Shown here piece after piece: positions 25,364 through 36,400 of a stretch of DNA of 64,000 nt (within the stretch, counting starts at the first letter, position 1; the number at the start of each line of letters is the position of its first letter). The notes under the pieces were generated by a model, which saw only the letters and a program-made list of their open reading frames with translations, was not told the DNA's origin and made no database searches. Source of the DNA: Hymenobacter negativus (GTDB taxonomy: Bacteria > Bacteroidota > Bacteroidia > Cytophagales > Hymenobacteraceae); assembly GCF_016056375.1 (NCBI RefSeq), contig NZ_JAEDAE010000005.1, positions 124,001-188,000 of the forward strand. Direction: 5' to 3'. The position numbers and the translations under genes are program-made.

Positions 25364-28300
25364 ATGAAGAAGTTTTATCCCTGGCATCGTTTGCGTCTTG
25401 CGGCGTGTGTGCCACTGCTCTTGCTGGCGGGGCCGGGCACGGCACTGGCCGCCGTGCATCCGGTTCGGCACCTAGCCGCCGAATGGCCCCTCACCGGCAA
25501 AGTGACCTCGCCCAGCGGCGAAGGCCTGCCCGGCGTGACCGTGGTAGTGAAAGGCACTACGCTGGGCACCACCAGCAACGCCGATGGCTCGTTCAGCCTG
25601 TCGGTGCCCGAAAAGGCCGGCACGCTGGTATTCAGCTTTATCGGGTTTCAAACCCAGGAGAAACCCTTCTCCGGTCCCGGCAGCTTCAACGTGAAGCTGA
25701 GCGACGACACCAAAAGCCTCGACGAGGTAGTGGTGGTGGGCTACGGCACCCAGAAGCGGGCCGACGTGACCGGCGCCATTGCCACCCTGGATGCCCGCAA
25801 GCTGGAAGAGCGGCCCATTGCCCGCGTCGACCAGGCGCTGGTGGGCCAGCTGGCCGGCGTGCAGGTGAAGCAAGTATCGGGCGTGCCCGGCCGGGCCTTT
25901 AGCATTCAGGTGCGGGGCGCGGGCTCCATCTCGGCCGGCAACGAGCCGCTGTATGTGATTGACGGCTTTCCGCTGGAAACGGCGGCGGCCAACGGTGGCG
26001 GGCGTTTCAGCGCCGGCAGCCCGCTCGACAACATCAACCCCAACGACATTGAGAAGATTGAGGTGCTGAAGGATGCGGCCGCGGCCGCCATCTACGGCTC
26101 GCGGGCGGCCAACGGCGTGGTGCTCATCACCACCAAGCGCGGCCGCTCGGGCAAGCCCCAAATCAGCGTGAATACCTACGTGGGCGGCTCGCGGGCTGCC
26201 AAAAAGCTCGACCTGCTGAGCGGCGACGAGTGGATTGCGAAAGCCACGGAAATCATCAACTCCAACTGGGTGCGCTCGACGCCGACCACGCCCGGTGCCA
26301 CGCCACGCACCGCCGACCAGAATAACGCCACCCGCCGCCAGATTATTAACAGCACGCCACTGGCTACCACGGGCTTGCTGCCCACGCCCCTGACCGCCAC
26401 GCAGTACAACACCGACCTGATGCTGGACGAGCGTTGGGCCCTGCCGGGCCACCCCGGCCTAGCGTTTGTAGACTGGCAAGACCAGCTCTACCGCACCGGC
26501 CTCAGCCAGAGCTACCAGGTGAGTGCCTCCGGGGCCACCGACAACGTGAACTACTTTGTATCGGGTAACTACAGCGACCAGCAGGGCTTCGCCATCGGCC
26601 TCGACTACAAGCGCTACTCGGCCCGCGCCAACGTAGAAGTAAAGGCCAGCGACAAGCTGCGCTTCGGCCTGACGGTGAGCCCGTCGTTTTCGATTGCCAC
26701 CGACCCCGGCATTGAGGGCAAGGACAACCGCTTCCACCAGCTACTCTCGATGACGCCGGTGGTGGAAGACACGGCCGGCGTGAACACCGGCTACGGCAAA
26801 AACGAAGTGTACCGCTGGGGCGTGAGCACGGCCAGCCCCATTGCCGTCATCAAGGCCTACCAGGGCGATACCCGCACGTTCCGCACGCTGGGCACGGTGT
26901 TTGGCGAGTTCCAGCCCATCGCGGGCCTGCGCCTGCGCTCCTCGCTGAACATGGATAACACCGACGCTACGTCGAAGTCGTTTCAGCCGCCCACGAACAC
27001 AAAGGCCACCTCGCTAGCCAGCGGCTCGTACTCCGGTTTCCGCCGCCAGACGTTTGTGAACGAGAACACGGCCACTTACAGCAAGGTCATCGGCAAAAAC
27101 GACTTTTCGGTGCTGGTGGGTCAGGCGTATAACTTCTCCAAGCTCGACAACGTGGCCCTAGCCGCGAACGGCGGCTTCATCAACAACAACCTGACCACGC
27201 TGAACGCGGCCACCAACATCACCGGCACGAGCGCCAACTACACCACCGAGACCCAGAGCGTGTTGCTCTCGTACTTCGGCCGCCTGCAATATGCCTTCGA
27301 TGGCAAGTACCTGCTGTCGGCCAGCGTGCGGCGCGATGCTTCGTCGCGCTTCGGGTTTGAGGACCGGGCCGGCGTGTTCCCGGCCGTATCGGCCGGCTGG
27401 CGCATCTCGCAGGAGCCGTTTATGGCGGCCACCAGCAACGTGCTGAGCGACCTGAAGCTGCGCGGCAGCCTGGGCTACTCCGGCAACAACACCATCGGCG
27501 ACTACAGCAGCATTGCCACGCTGGGCTTTGCCAACTACGCCCTCGGCGGCACTTCGCCGGTGCAGGTAACGGGCCAGGCCCCCAACAAAGTGGGCAACCC
27601 GCAGCTGAAATGGGAGCGCAACCGCACCGTGGACTTCGGCGTGGACGTGGCTTTCCTCAAAAACCGCATCACGGCCTCGGCGGACTACTACACCAAAACC
27701 AGCCAGGACCTGCTCCTGAACGTGCCCGTGGCCAGCGGTTCGGGCTTCACCACCAGCCTGCAAAACATTGGCGAGGTGCGCAACAACGGCTGGGAAGTGG
27801 AGCTGAACACCCGCAACGTGGAAGGTGCTTTCTCCTGGACTACCTCTTTCAACCTGAGCCACAACGAGAACAAAGTGGTGCACCTGGGCCCCGGCGATGC
27901 CACCATTGAGGTGCCCAACGGCCTGGATACGCCCAGCAACATTTTGAAAGTGGGCCTGCCCATCTACAGCATTTTTGTGGTGAAGCAGACCGGGATTCTC
28001 ACCCAGGCCGACATCGACGGCAAAGTGGCCCAACTGGGCACGCAGTCGGCCGGCGAGCCCAAGTTTGAGGATTTCAACGGCGACGGCAAGATTGACTTCA
28101 ACGACCGCCAGGTGGTGGGCAACCCCAACCCCACCTACACCTATGGCATGACCAATACCTTCCGCTACAAGGGCTTCGACCTGAGCTTCCTGGTGCAGGG
28201 GCAGGCCGGCGGCTCCATCTACTCCACCCTGGGCCGGTCCATCGACCGGATGGGCGTGGGCTACAAGGAAAACGCCCTGGGCCGCGCCCGCGACCGGTGG

Positions 28301-28639
28301 CTGTCGGCCGACAACCCCGGCGACGGCATCAAGGGCAAAGCTACCCCGCTGAGCACCACCTTCATCCGCAACACCGACTGGCTGTACTCGTCGAACTACT
28401 ACCGGGTGCGCACCATCACGCTGGGCTACGACCTGGGCCTGATTATCAAGAAGAGCGTGGCGCAGGGCGCCCGCATCTACGTGACGGCCGAAAACTGGTT
28501 TGGGCACGACAACTACTACGGCGGCCTCAACCCCGACGCCCTGAATACCAACAACGGCAGCACCTTCGTGTCGGGCTCCGACTACGGCGGACTGCCGCTG
28601 GCCAAAACCCTGGTTCTGGGCCTAAACCTCACTTTTTAA
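25364..28639 (+). CDS. susC: SusC/RagA-type TonB-dependent outer-membrane oligosaccharide transporter
   Basis: 1091 residues. Order: signal peptide; carboxypeptidase-regulatory-like domain (GKVTSPSGEGLPGVTVVVKG, residues ~45-115); TonB-box region DEVVVVGYGTQKRADVTG; plug domain (VRGAGSISAGNEPLYVIDGFP, then IEKIEVLKDAAAAAIYGSR); and a beta-barrel ending in VLGLNLTF. It imports oligosaccharides across the outer membrane with its SusD lid, encoded 39 bp downstream. The locus context points to rhamnogalacturonan fragments as substrate. Confidence 0.97.
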   Translation: MKKFYPWHRLRLAACVPLLLLAGPGTALAAVHPVRHLAAEWPLTGKVTSPSGEGLPGVTVVVKGTTLGTTSNADGSFSLSVPEKAGTLVFSFIGFQTQEKPFSGPGSFNVKLSDDTKSLDEVVVVGYGTQKRADVTGAIATLDARKLEERPIARVDQALVGQLAGVQVKQVSGVPGRAFSIQVRGAGSISAGNEPLYVIDGFPLETAAANGGGRFSAGSPLDNINPNDIEKIEVLKDAAAAAIYGSRAANGVVLITTKRGRSGKPQISVNTYVGGSRAAKKLDLLSGDEWIAKATEIINSNWVRSTPTTPGATPRTADQNNATRRQIINSTPLATTGLLPTPLTATQYNTDLMLDERWALPGHPGLAFVDWQDQLYRTGLSQSYQVSASGATDNVNYFVSGNYSDQQGFAIGLDYKRYSARANVEVKASDKLRFGLTVSPSFSIATDPGIEGKDNRFHQLLSMTPVVEDTAGVNTGYGKNEVYRWGVSTASPIAVIKAYQGDTRTFRTLGTVFGEFQPIAGLRLRSSLNMDNTDATSKSFQPPTNTKATSLASGSYSGFRRQTFVNENTATYSKVIGKNDFSVLVGQAYNFSKLDNVALAANGGFINNNLTTLNAATNITGTSANYTTETQSVLLSYFGRLQYAFDGKYLLSASVRRDASSRFGFEDRAGVFPAVSAGWRISQEPFMAATSNVLSDLKLRGSLGYSGNNTIGDYSSIATLGFANYALGGTSPVQVTGQAPNKVGNPQLKWERNRTVDFGVDVAFLKNRITASADYYTKTSQDLLLNVPVASGSGFTTSLQNIGEVRNNGWEVELNTRNVEGAFSWTTSFNLSHNENKVVHLGPGDATIEVPNGLDTPSNILKVGLPIYSIFVVKQTGILTQADIDGKVAQLGTQSAGEPKFEDFNGDGKIDFNDRQVVGNPNPTYTYGMTNTFRYKGFDLSFLVQGQAGGSIYSTLGRSIDRMGVGYKENALGRARDRWLSADNPGDGIKGKATPLSTTFIRNTDWLYSSNYYRVRTITLGYDLGLIIKKSVAQGARIYVTAENWFGHDNYYGGLNPDALNTNNGSTFVSGSDYGGLPLAKTLVLGLNLTF

Positions 28640-28678
28640 TCGGCTGGGTTTGTCCCACTCACCCTTCTGAAAATTCCC

Positions 28679-30202
28679 ATGAAACGTATATTCCTCTTCT
28701 TAAGCCTGGCCTGCGCCGTGGCCCTGAGCGGCTGCGAGAAAGACCTGGACCAGCTGCCGATTTCGAACGGCTCGGTGCCGGACTTCTATAAATCGGCCGC
28801 CGACTTCGACCAGGCCATGACCTCGGTGTACAGCACGCTGCGCGGCTACCCCGACCGCGAAGTGTACCTGTCGGAAGTGCGCTCCGACAATATTTACGCC
28901 TCCAGCGCCGTGGGCGGCCGCGACTGGGACCCCATCAACAACTTCTCCACCCTGCTCAACATCAACGCCATTGTGGCCGATGCCTGGGCTTCGGACTACG
29001 CCGCCATCTACCGGGCCAACGTGATGCTTGACCAGCTGGCCGCCAATGGCTCGGTGGTGCCGGCCGCGCTGCGCACCCGCTACGAGGGCGAAGCCAAGTT
29101 CATCCGGGCCTTCATGTACTTTGACCTGGTGCGCAAGTTTGGCCGCGTGCCCGTGATTGACCACGCCCTGCTGCCCCGCGAGGTGGCCCAGATTCCGCGC
29201 GCCGATGTAGCCAAGGTGTACGAGCTGATTCTTACCGACCTGGGCACCGCCATCACCAACCTGCCCACTTCCTACACGGGGGCCAACGTGGGCCGCGTGA
29301 CGGCCGGCGCCGCCAAAGGCATTCTGGCGCTGGTGTACCTCACCCGCTCGGGCCCGACCTACGGCATCAAAGGCCCCGGCCTGAACTCCAACGAGTACGA
29401 CAAAGCCAACGCCCTGCTCGACGACATCATCGCGGCCAAAGGCACGGCCCGCTATGCCACCCAGGCCACCTACGCTGGCATTTTCTCGCCCACGGCCGAG
29501 AACAATTCGGAGGTAATCTTCGACATTCAGTACTTCGCCAACGGCTCGGTGGGCGGCTCGTTCCAGAACATCGTGGTGCCCGATGGCTACTACACCCAGT
29601 TAGGTCTGTCGTTCTCGGCCGGCTCGGTCGAAATCAAACCCACTTCGAACGACCTGATAAGTTCGTATGCCACGGCTGACCTGCGCCGGGCATTCAACAT
29701 CCAGTTTGGCTACTCGTACGTCACCGGAGCGACGACCACCTCGGATACCCGGCCGTTCTTCAAAAAATATGTGAACGTGGCTGCCAAAGGCGCCAGCCGC
29801 ACCGATTGGGGCCTGAACTACATCGTGCTGCGCTACACCGACATCCTGATGATGAAGGCCGAATGCCAGATGCGCGGCGTGGGCGGCAGCACGGCCGATG
29901 CCCTGCTGCTGGTGAACCCCATCCGAGTGCGGGCGGGCGTGCCGCCCCTTACCACCCTCACCCTGGAAAGCCTGATGGAGGAGCGCCGCCGCGAATTTGC
30001 CGGCGAAAACCTGCGCTGGAACGACCTCATGCGCTCCGGCCTGGCCCTGACCGTGATGAACGCCTGGGCGGCGCGCGAAGACCTGGCTCCGCCGTTCAAC
30101 AAAATCACCCGGCCCATCACCGCCAACCTGCTGCTCTACCCTGTGCCGCAGGCCGAGCTGGCGGCTGTACCTGGCCTCTACGACCAGAACGACGGCTACT
30201 AA
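28679..30202 (+). CDS. susD: SusD/RagB-type surface glycan-binding lipoprotein
   Basis: 507 residues. The N-terminus ends in a lipobox (VALSGCEKDLDQLP). SusD landmarks include ADFDQAMTSVYSTLRGY, EGEAKFIRAFMYFDLVRKFG, GAAKGILALVYL, LRYTDILMMKAECQ and the C-terminal MEERRREFAGENLRWNDLMR. Anchored on the outer leaflet, it forms the lid of the SusC barrel and binds incoming glycans. The single SusCD pair of this window implies one import route for the whole locus. Confidence 0.97.
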   Translation: MKRIFLFLSLACAVALSGCEKDLDQLPISNGSVPDFYKSAADFDQAMTSVYSTLRGYPDREVYLSEVRSDNIYASSAVGGRDWDPINNFSTLLNINAIVADAWASDYAAIYRANVMLDQLAANGSVVPAALRTRYEGEAKFIRAFMYFDLVRKFGRVPVIDHALLPREVAQIPRADVAKVYELILTDLGTAITNLPTSYTGANVGRVTAGAAKGILALVYLTRSGPTYGIKGPGLNSNEYDKANALLDDIIAAKGTARYATQATYAGIFSPTAENNSEVIFDIQYFANGSVGGSFQNIVVPDGYYTQLGLSFSAGSVEIKPTSNDLISSYATADLRRAFNIQFGYSYVTGATTTSDTRPFFKKYVNVAAKGASRTDWGLNYIVLRYTDILMMKAECQMRGVGGSTADALLLVNPIRVRAGVPPLTTLTLESLMEERRREFAGENLRWNDLMRSGLALTVMNAWAAREDLAPPFNKITRPITANLLLYPVPQAELAAVPGLYDQNDGY

Positions 30203-30311
30203 AAAACTCGCTTGCTGAGGCGCTGCGCCCGGTTTTGGCTTTCGTCGGCACCCTGCCGGCGGGGCCGGAGCCGGGCGCAGCTGCGTTCGGCCTACCCCGC
30301 CGCACCCCACA

Positions 30312-30328
30312 GTACAGGACAGTACGGG
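30312..30328 (+). promoter_or_regulatory. Operator-like motif upstream of the GH2-led operon
   Basis: GTACAGGACAGTACGGG fits GTRCAGGANAGTRCSGG and lies 45 bp before the ATG at 30374. It suggests a separate start for the GH2 and the two large enzymes that follow. Confidence 0.6.
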
Positions 30329-30373
30329 CAGCGGCGGCCGTTTCTTTTGCTCCTCCCTCCTATTTCCCGCCCG

Positions 30374-33300
30374 ATGCCGCAACTGTCCTGCCTATTTTTC
30401 AGCCTGTTGGAGCGGCGGCGCTTGGTGCGCTACTGCTTTTGGTGCGGGCTGTTGCTTCTGAAGCTGGCCGCTTCCGTCCACGCTGCGCCCTCCCCGGCCG
30501 GCCGCCTGAAACTCAACTTCAACCCGGAATGGAAGGTCCGGGTGGGCGATGCCCTCGGCGCGGATGCTGTCGGCTTTGATGATGCGAGCTGGAAAAAGGT
30601 GACGCTACCCTACGCCTGGAACGAAGACGAGGCCTTCAGCAAGGACATCAAGAATTTGAGCACCGGCGTGGCCTGGTACCGCAAGCATTTCCGGCTGCCG
30701 GCCGGGGCGACGGGGCAGAAAGCGTTTATTGAGTTTGAGGGCGTGCGGCTGGCTGGCGAGTTCTGGCTGAACGGCCAGCGCCTGGGCCTGCACGAAAACG
30801 GCGTAATGGCCGTGGGCTTCGATTTGACGCCTTTCCTCCGGCCCGCCCCGCAGGAAAACGTGCTGGCCGTGCGCACCGACAACGACTGGGACTACAAAGA
30901 GAAAGCCAGTGGCCAGGCATTTCAGTGGAGCAATCGCAACTTCAACGCCAACTACGGCGGCATCCCGAAAAATGTGTTTCTGTACGTGATGAGCCCGCTG
31001 CACCAGACGCTGCCGCTGTTTTCGGCGCTGGGTACCACGGGCGTGTATGTGTATGCGCAGGATTTTGACGTGGCCGGTGGCCGGGCCACGGTGGTGGCCG
31101 AGGCGCAGGTAAAAAACGAGTTTCCAGCGGCCCGCACGTTTGCGTATGAAGCGTCGGTGGCCGATGGCGAGGGGAAAACCGTGGGCACTTTCAGCGGTGG
31201 CGAAACCACTTTGCAGCCGGGCGAAATGAAAACGGTGACGGCCCGCGCCAGCCTCAGCGGGCTGCATTTCTGGAGCTGGGGCTACGGCTACCTGTACACG
31301 GTTTCGACCCGATTAATCGTCGACAAAAAAGTCATCGACGAAGTAAAAACCCGCACCGGCTTCCGCAAAACGGAATTTGCCCACGGCCTCATCAAAATGA
31401 ATGACCGCGCCATGATAGTGCACGGCTACGCCCAGCGCACCAGCAACGAGTGGCCCGCCGTAGGCCTGGGCGTGCCCGCCTGGCTCTCCGACTACAGCAA
31501 TGGCCTGATGGTGGCCGGCAACGCCAACCTGGTGCGCTGGATGCACGTGACGCCCTGGAAGCAGGACGTCGAAAGCTGCGACCGGGTGGGCCTGCCCCAG
31601 GCCATGCCCGCCGGCGACGCCGAGAAAGACGTGGCCGACCGCCGCTGGGGCCAGCGCCTGGAGCTGATGCGCGACGCCATCATCTACAACCGCAACAACC
31701 CCAGCATCCTGTTTTACGAGGGCGGCAACGAGAGCATCAGCGCGGCCCACATACAGGAGCTGAAGGACATTCGGAACCAGTATGACCCGCACGGTGGCCG
31801 CGCCATCGGCTCGCGCGAGATGCTGGACATTCCGCAGGCCGAATACGGCGGCGAGATGCTCTACATCAACAAAAGCGCCACCAAGCCGCTCTGGGCCATG
31901 GAATACTCGCGCGATGAGGCCCTGCGCAAGTATTGGGATGAGCTCACGCCGCCCTTTCACAAGGACGGTGCCGGACCGCTCTACAAGGGTGCGAATGCCG
32001 CCGACTATAACCGCAACCAGGACTCGCAGGCCCGCGAGGACGTGATGCGCTGGTACGACTACTGGCATGAGCGGCCCGGCACCGGCACCCGCAGCAGCGC
32101 CGGCGGCGTCAACATCGTATTCTCTGATACCAACACCCACTACCGGGGCGAAGAAAACTACCGCCGCAGCGGCGAGGTGGATGCCCTGCGCATTGCCAAA
32201 GACGGCTACTACGCCCACCAGGTGATGTGGGACGGCTGGGTAGAGCCCGAGAAGGCGCACACGCACCTCATCGGCCACTGGAACTACAAACCGGGCACGG
32301 TGAAAAACGTGGACGTGGTATCGAACGGCGAAAAAGTGGAGCTGTTTCTCAATGGCAAGTCGCTGGGTTTTGGGCAGCAGAGCTACCGCTTTCTCTTCAC
32401 CTTCAAAAACGTGGCCTGGCAGCCCGGCACCCTGCGCGCCGTGAGCTACGATGCGGCCGGCAAGCCCATGAGCGAAGCCGAGCACCAAACCGCCGGCCCG
32501 GCCGTGGCCCTGCGCCTCAGCCCGATAGCAAGCCCCGCCGGCCTGCGGGCCGATGGTGCCGATTTGGCCCTGGTTCAAGTCGAAGCCATCGATGCGCAGG
32601 GCCGCCGCTGCCCCACGGCACTCAACATGGTAAACTTCACCCTGAGCGGGCCCGCCGAATGGCGCGGCGGCCTGGCGCAGGGGCCGGGCAACTACATTCT
32701 GGCCAAAAGCCTGCCGGTGGAAGGCGGCGTGAACCGCGTGCTTATTCGCAGCACCACGCAGGCCGGCAAAATCAGTGTCACCGCCACTTCCGAGGGCTTG
32801 AAATCCGCTTCGGTCAGCCTGAAATCGGAACCGGTGAAAGTGGAAAACGGCCTGACTACGCAGCTGCCCGGCGCGGATTTGCCGGTGAGTTTGCGGCGCG
32901 GGCCCACACCGGCCGGGCCATCGTTCACCGTGTCGCGGGTGACGGTGCCAATCATCGCCGTCACGGCCAGCTCCAATGCTACCAATGCTGCTTTCAGCTT
33001 CGATGACAATGAGCTTTCGGAGTGGATTTCGGACCGCAAAGAGGCCCGGCCGTGGATTGAATACGCGCTGGCCCGCCCCGCCAGCATCAGCCAGGTAGCC
33101 ATGAAGCTGACCGGCTGGCGCACCAGCACCTACCCCATTCGCATTCTGGTGGATGGGCAGGAGGTTTTCAGCGGCGCTACCGAGCGCAGCCTGGGCTATT
33201 TCACGGCCGTATTTCCGCCACGTACCGGCCAGAAACTGCGCATTGAACTGACCGGCTCCACCCAGGCCAAGGATGCCTTCAACATCACCGAGCTGGAAAC

Positions 33301-33406
33301 GCCCAAAGTGCCCACCGCCGCTACCGACCAGGCCGGCCCGCCCGGCACGCTGGGTTTGGTAGAAGTGGAAATATATGAGAAGCCGGCCATTTCGCCCGCG
33401 CCGTAA
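30374..33406 (+). CDS. Glycoside hydrolase family 2 with C-terminal discoidin-like domain, secreted
   Basis: About 1010 residues from the ATG at 30374; the upstream open frame reads through the promoter motif and looks non-coding. GH2 jelly roll (VAWYRKHFRLP, WLNGQRLGLHENG), Ig domain, TIM barrel with Glu in LFYEGGNESIS (acid/base) and Glu in WAMEYSRDE (nucleophile candidate). Residues ~860-980 resemble an F5/8 type C carbohydrate-binding domain (SSNATNAAFSFDDNELSEWIS). The next gene starts 9 bp downstream. The exact glycoside is unknown; beta-galactoside or glucuronide release from pectin is plausible. Confidence 0.88.
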   Translation: MPQLSCLFFSLLERRRLVRYCFWCGLLLLKLAASVHAAPSPAGRLKLNFNPEWKVRVGDALGADAVGFDDASWKKVTLPYAWNEDEAFSKDIKNLSTGVAWYRKHFRLPAGATGQKAFIEFEGVRLAGEFWLNGQRLGLHENGVMAVGFDLTPFLRPAPQENVLAVRTDNDWDYKEKASGQAFQWSNRNFNANYGGIPKNVFLYVMSPLHQTLPLFSALGTTGVYVYAQDFDVAGGRATVVAEAQVKNEFPAARTFAYEASVADGEGKTVGTFSGGETTLQPGEMKTVTARASLSGLHFWSWGYGYLYTVSTRLIVDKKVIDEVKTRTGFRKTEFAHGLIKMNDRAMIVHGYAQRTSNEWPAVGLGVPAWLSDYSNGLMVAGNANLVRWMHVTPWKQDVESCDRVGLPQAMPAGDAEKDVADRRWGQRLELMRDAIIYNRNNPSILFYEGGNESISAAHIQELKDIRNQYDPHGGRAIGSREMLDIPQAEYGGEMLYINKSATKPLWAMEYSRDEALRKYWDELTPPFHKDGAGPLYKGANAADYNRNQDSQAREDVMRWYDYWHERPGTGTRSSAGGVNIVFSDTNTHYRGEENYRRSGEVDALRIAKDGYYAHQVMWDGWVEPEKAHTHLIGHWNYKPGTVKNVDVVSNGEKVELFLNGKSLGFGQQSYRFLFTFKNVAWQPGTLRAVSYDAAGKPMSEAEHQTAGPAVALRLSPIASPAGLRADGADLALVQVEAIDAQGRRCPTALNMVNFTLSGPAEWRGGLAQGPGNYILAKSLPVEGGVNRVLIRSTTQAGKISVTATSEGLKSASVSLKSEPVKVENGLTTQLPGADLPVSLRRGPTPAGPSFTVSRVTVPIIAVTASSNATNAAFSFDDNELSEWISDRKEARPWIEYALARPASISQVAMKLTGWRTSTYPIRILVDGQEVFSGATERSLGYFTAVFPPRTGQKLRIELTGSTQAKDAFNITELETPKVPTAATDQAGPPGTLGLVEVEIYEKPAISPAP

Positions 33407-33415
33407 CCCGCCTAT

Positions 33416-36400
33416 ATGCTCAAAAATGCATACTTTTTCTGCGCGCTCCTGCTGACTGGTTCGCTGGCCCAGGCGCAAACCGCGCCTGCCCCGCCCGCGC
33501 TCTGGCACAACCAGCCGCGTCCCCTGCGTTACCACCCCGAAGGCTCGGATTTTGTCATCACCAACGGCACGCACCGCTTCACGCGCTCCCTTTACGGCAC
33601 CAACACAGCCTTCCGCGTCGAGGCCGGTGACCTACCCGAATTTGCCCTCTACCTGCCCGGCATGGGCGGCAACCTGAAATTTGGCCTGCTGGCCAACGGC
33701 CAAAGCAAGTGGCTCATCAAAGCCGAAAACATCACTGCCCGCTACCGCCCGGGCCTGATGCTGTATGACATCACCGACCCGCTGCTGGGCCCCGGCAAGC
33801 TCCACCTCGAAGTGCTGGCCCGCGCCGAGGCCGAGGGCCTTATCGTAAAAGCTCGCTTCGAAAATGTGCCGGCCAATAAGGTACAATTGCTCTGGGCTTT
33901 CGGCGGGGCTACAGGCAAGAAATTCAGCCGCGACGGCGACATTGGGGCCGACCCCGAATCGAGCTTTTACCTGAAGCCGGAGTATTGCCAGGGCAATGCG
34001 TTCGAGTTGAATAACAACAGTTTCACCTTAAGCTACGGAGGGGCCACCAAGTCGGCAACAAATGCCGCCGAAACGGCAAAACCAACCAACGCCGAGCAAA
34101 AAATACTGGTTGGCGTAATGCCCCCGGCCTCCCGAGCCCACGTAGCCAATGCCGCGCAGCAGGAGACGCCGCAGCAGCTTCTGGCATCCTCCGCATCGGC
34201 CACACCGGTACTGGCGGGCTCCGTGCCGGCCCAGGCGGGCACCGACCTGTACTTCGCTGTGCAAAAGCCGGAAACTACTACTGCGCCCACTTACGCCGCT
34301 TTGCCGGCCGTTTTCGCCCGGGCTGAAGCCGCCCGCACCGCGCTGGCCGGCCGCATCACTGTCAGCACGCCCGACCCCTATATCAATACGCTGGGCGGTG
34401 CGCTGGCCGTGGCTGCCGATGCCATCTGGGAAGCGCCGTCGTACCTGCACGGCGCGGTGGCGTGGCGCATTCGGCTCGATGGCTGGCGCGGCCCCTACGC
34501 CGCCGACCCGCTGGGCTGGCACGACCGCGCCGCCACCCACTTCCGCGCCTATGCTAAGTCGCAGCTCACCGGCCCGCCCAGCGGTCCGGTAGTACCCGAT
34601 ACCGCCCTGCACCTGGCCCGGCAGCTCGAAAAGCTGGGCACCACCGTATTCAGCGAAGGCTACATAGCCCGCAACCCCGGCGGCGATTTCCGCCCCCACC
34701 ACTACGACATGAACCTCGTGTTCATTGATGAGCTACTGCGACATTTCAACTGGACCGGCGACCTGCAGTTTGCCCGTGAAATGTGGCCCGTGCTCCAGCG
34801 CCACCTGGCCTGGGAAAAGCGCAACTTCGACCCCGACAACGACGGCCTCTACGATGCCTACGCCGCCATCTGGGCCTCCGACGCGCTGCAATACAGCGGT
34901 GGGGCCGTCACCCATACCTCGGCCTACAATTACTTCGCCAACCAAAAAGCCGCCGAGCTGGCCCGCCTGCTGGGCGAAAACCCGGCACCGTACCGCCAGG
35001 AGGCGCAGCACATCCATCAGGCGCTGCAAAGCCGGCTCTGGCTGCCCGCCCAGGGCTGGTACGCCGAGTATCAGGATGCCCTGGGCCTTCAACGCCTGCA
35101 TACTGCGGCCGGCCTCTGGACCATCTACCACGCCCTCGATTCGGAAGTGCCCGACGCCTTCCAGGCTTATCAGGCCCTGCGCTACGTCGATGCCGAAATA
35201 CCGCACATTCCGGTGCGCGCTGCTGGCCTGCCCGATGCCGGTTACTACCTGCTTTCCACCACCAACTGGCAGCCCTACGACTGGTCGCTGAACAACGTAG
35301 TGCTGGCCGAAAACCTGCACACCAGCCTCGCCAACTGGCAGGCCGGCCGCCGCGAAGAAGCCTTTCTGCTTTGGAAAAGTGCCCTGCTCGAAAGCCAGTA
35401 TCTGGGCAGCAGCCCCGGCAATTTTCAGCAGATCTCCTTTTATGACACCTACCGGGGCGAGCTTTACCGCGATTTCGCCGACCCCGTCGGCATGGCCAGC
35501 CGTTCGCTGGTTGAGGGCCTGTTCGGCATCCGCCCCGATGCCCTGCACGATACCCTGCGCATCAGCCCCGGCCTGCCCGCCGCCTGGGATTCGGCCGCAC
35601 TGCAAGTGCCCGACGTGGCTTTCCGTTTCCGCCGCCAGGGCCGCCGCGAAACTTATACCATCACCCCGAAGCTCCCGAAACAGCTGGCGCTGCAGCTACG
35701 TGTGCCGGCCCTGGCCAGTCGTGTAGCTTCGCTGAAAGTGAACGGCCAGCCCGCTGCCTGGCACAACGTAGCCGCGGCCGTGGGCCGGCCAATTATTGAA
35801 ATCAGCAGCGCGCCATCAACTCGCTATGCAGTTGAAATTGAGTGGCAGGGCGACGCGCCGGATGCGGCTGCACCGCAAGCAGAAGCGGCCAGCGGCGCGG
35901 CTTTTTCTGCAACGTTTGACCATGCCCGGATTATTCGGGTTTCCGACCCGCAGCAGGTGCTGCGGCAGCCTCGTCTGAGCATCTCGGCGCTCACGGCACA
36001 GGTAGCAGGGCAGCCCGGCAGCCGCACCGCCTTCGTGCAGCTTCAGCAGAATGATTTGACGTGGTGGGAGCCGTTGAAAATTACCGTGCAACGCCCGGTC
36101 ATCCCTGCTCCTACAACTCATTCTACGATGCCCGCCAAATGGGAAACAGTGGATTTATCCGCTGCTTTCAACGACCGGGTGACGCAGATTTTCCGCAATA
36201 GATATCTCACGCCCCGCCCCCCCGTGGCCACCCTGCAACTGCCCACCCAGGGCATCGGCAACTGGTGCTACCCCCTCACCCAGGCCAATATTGATGATAC
36301 TGGCCTGCGCCAGCTGGCTGGCCCCAAAAGCCAAATTCAGCTGCCCGAGGGCGTGCCGGTGCGCACACCCGGCGCGGCCGGTGTGAAGAACGTCCTCTTC

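Noticed and set aside
30212..30373. Upstream extension of the GH2 gene
   Set aside because: It reads through the operator-like motif and lacks a signal peptide at its start, while the ATG at 30374 gives one.
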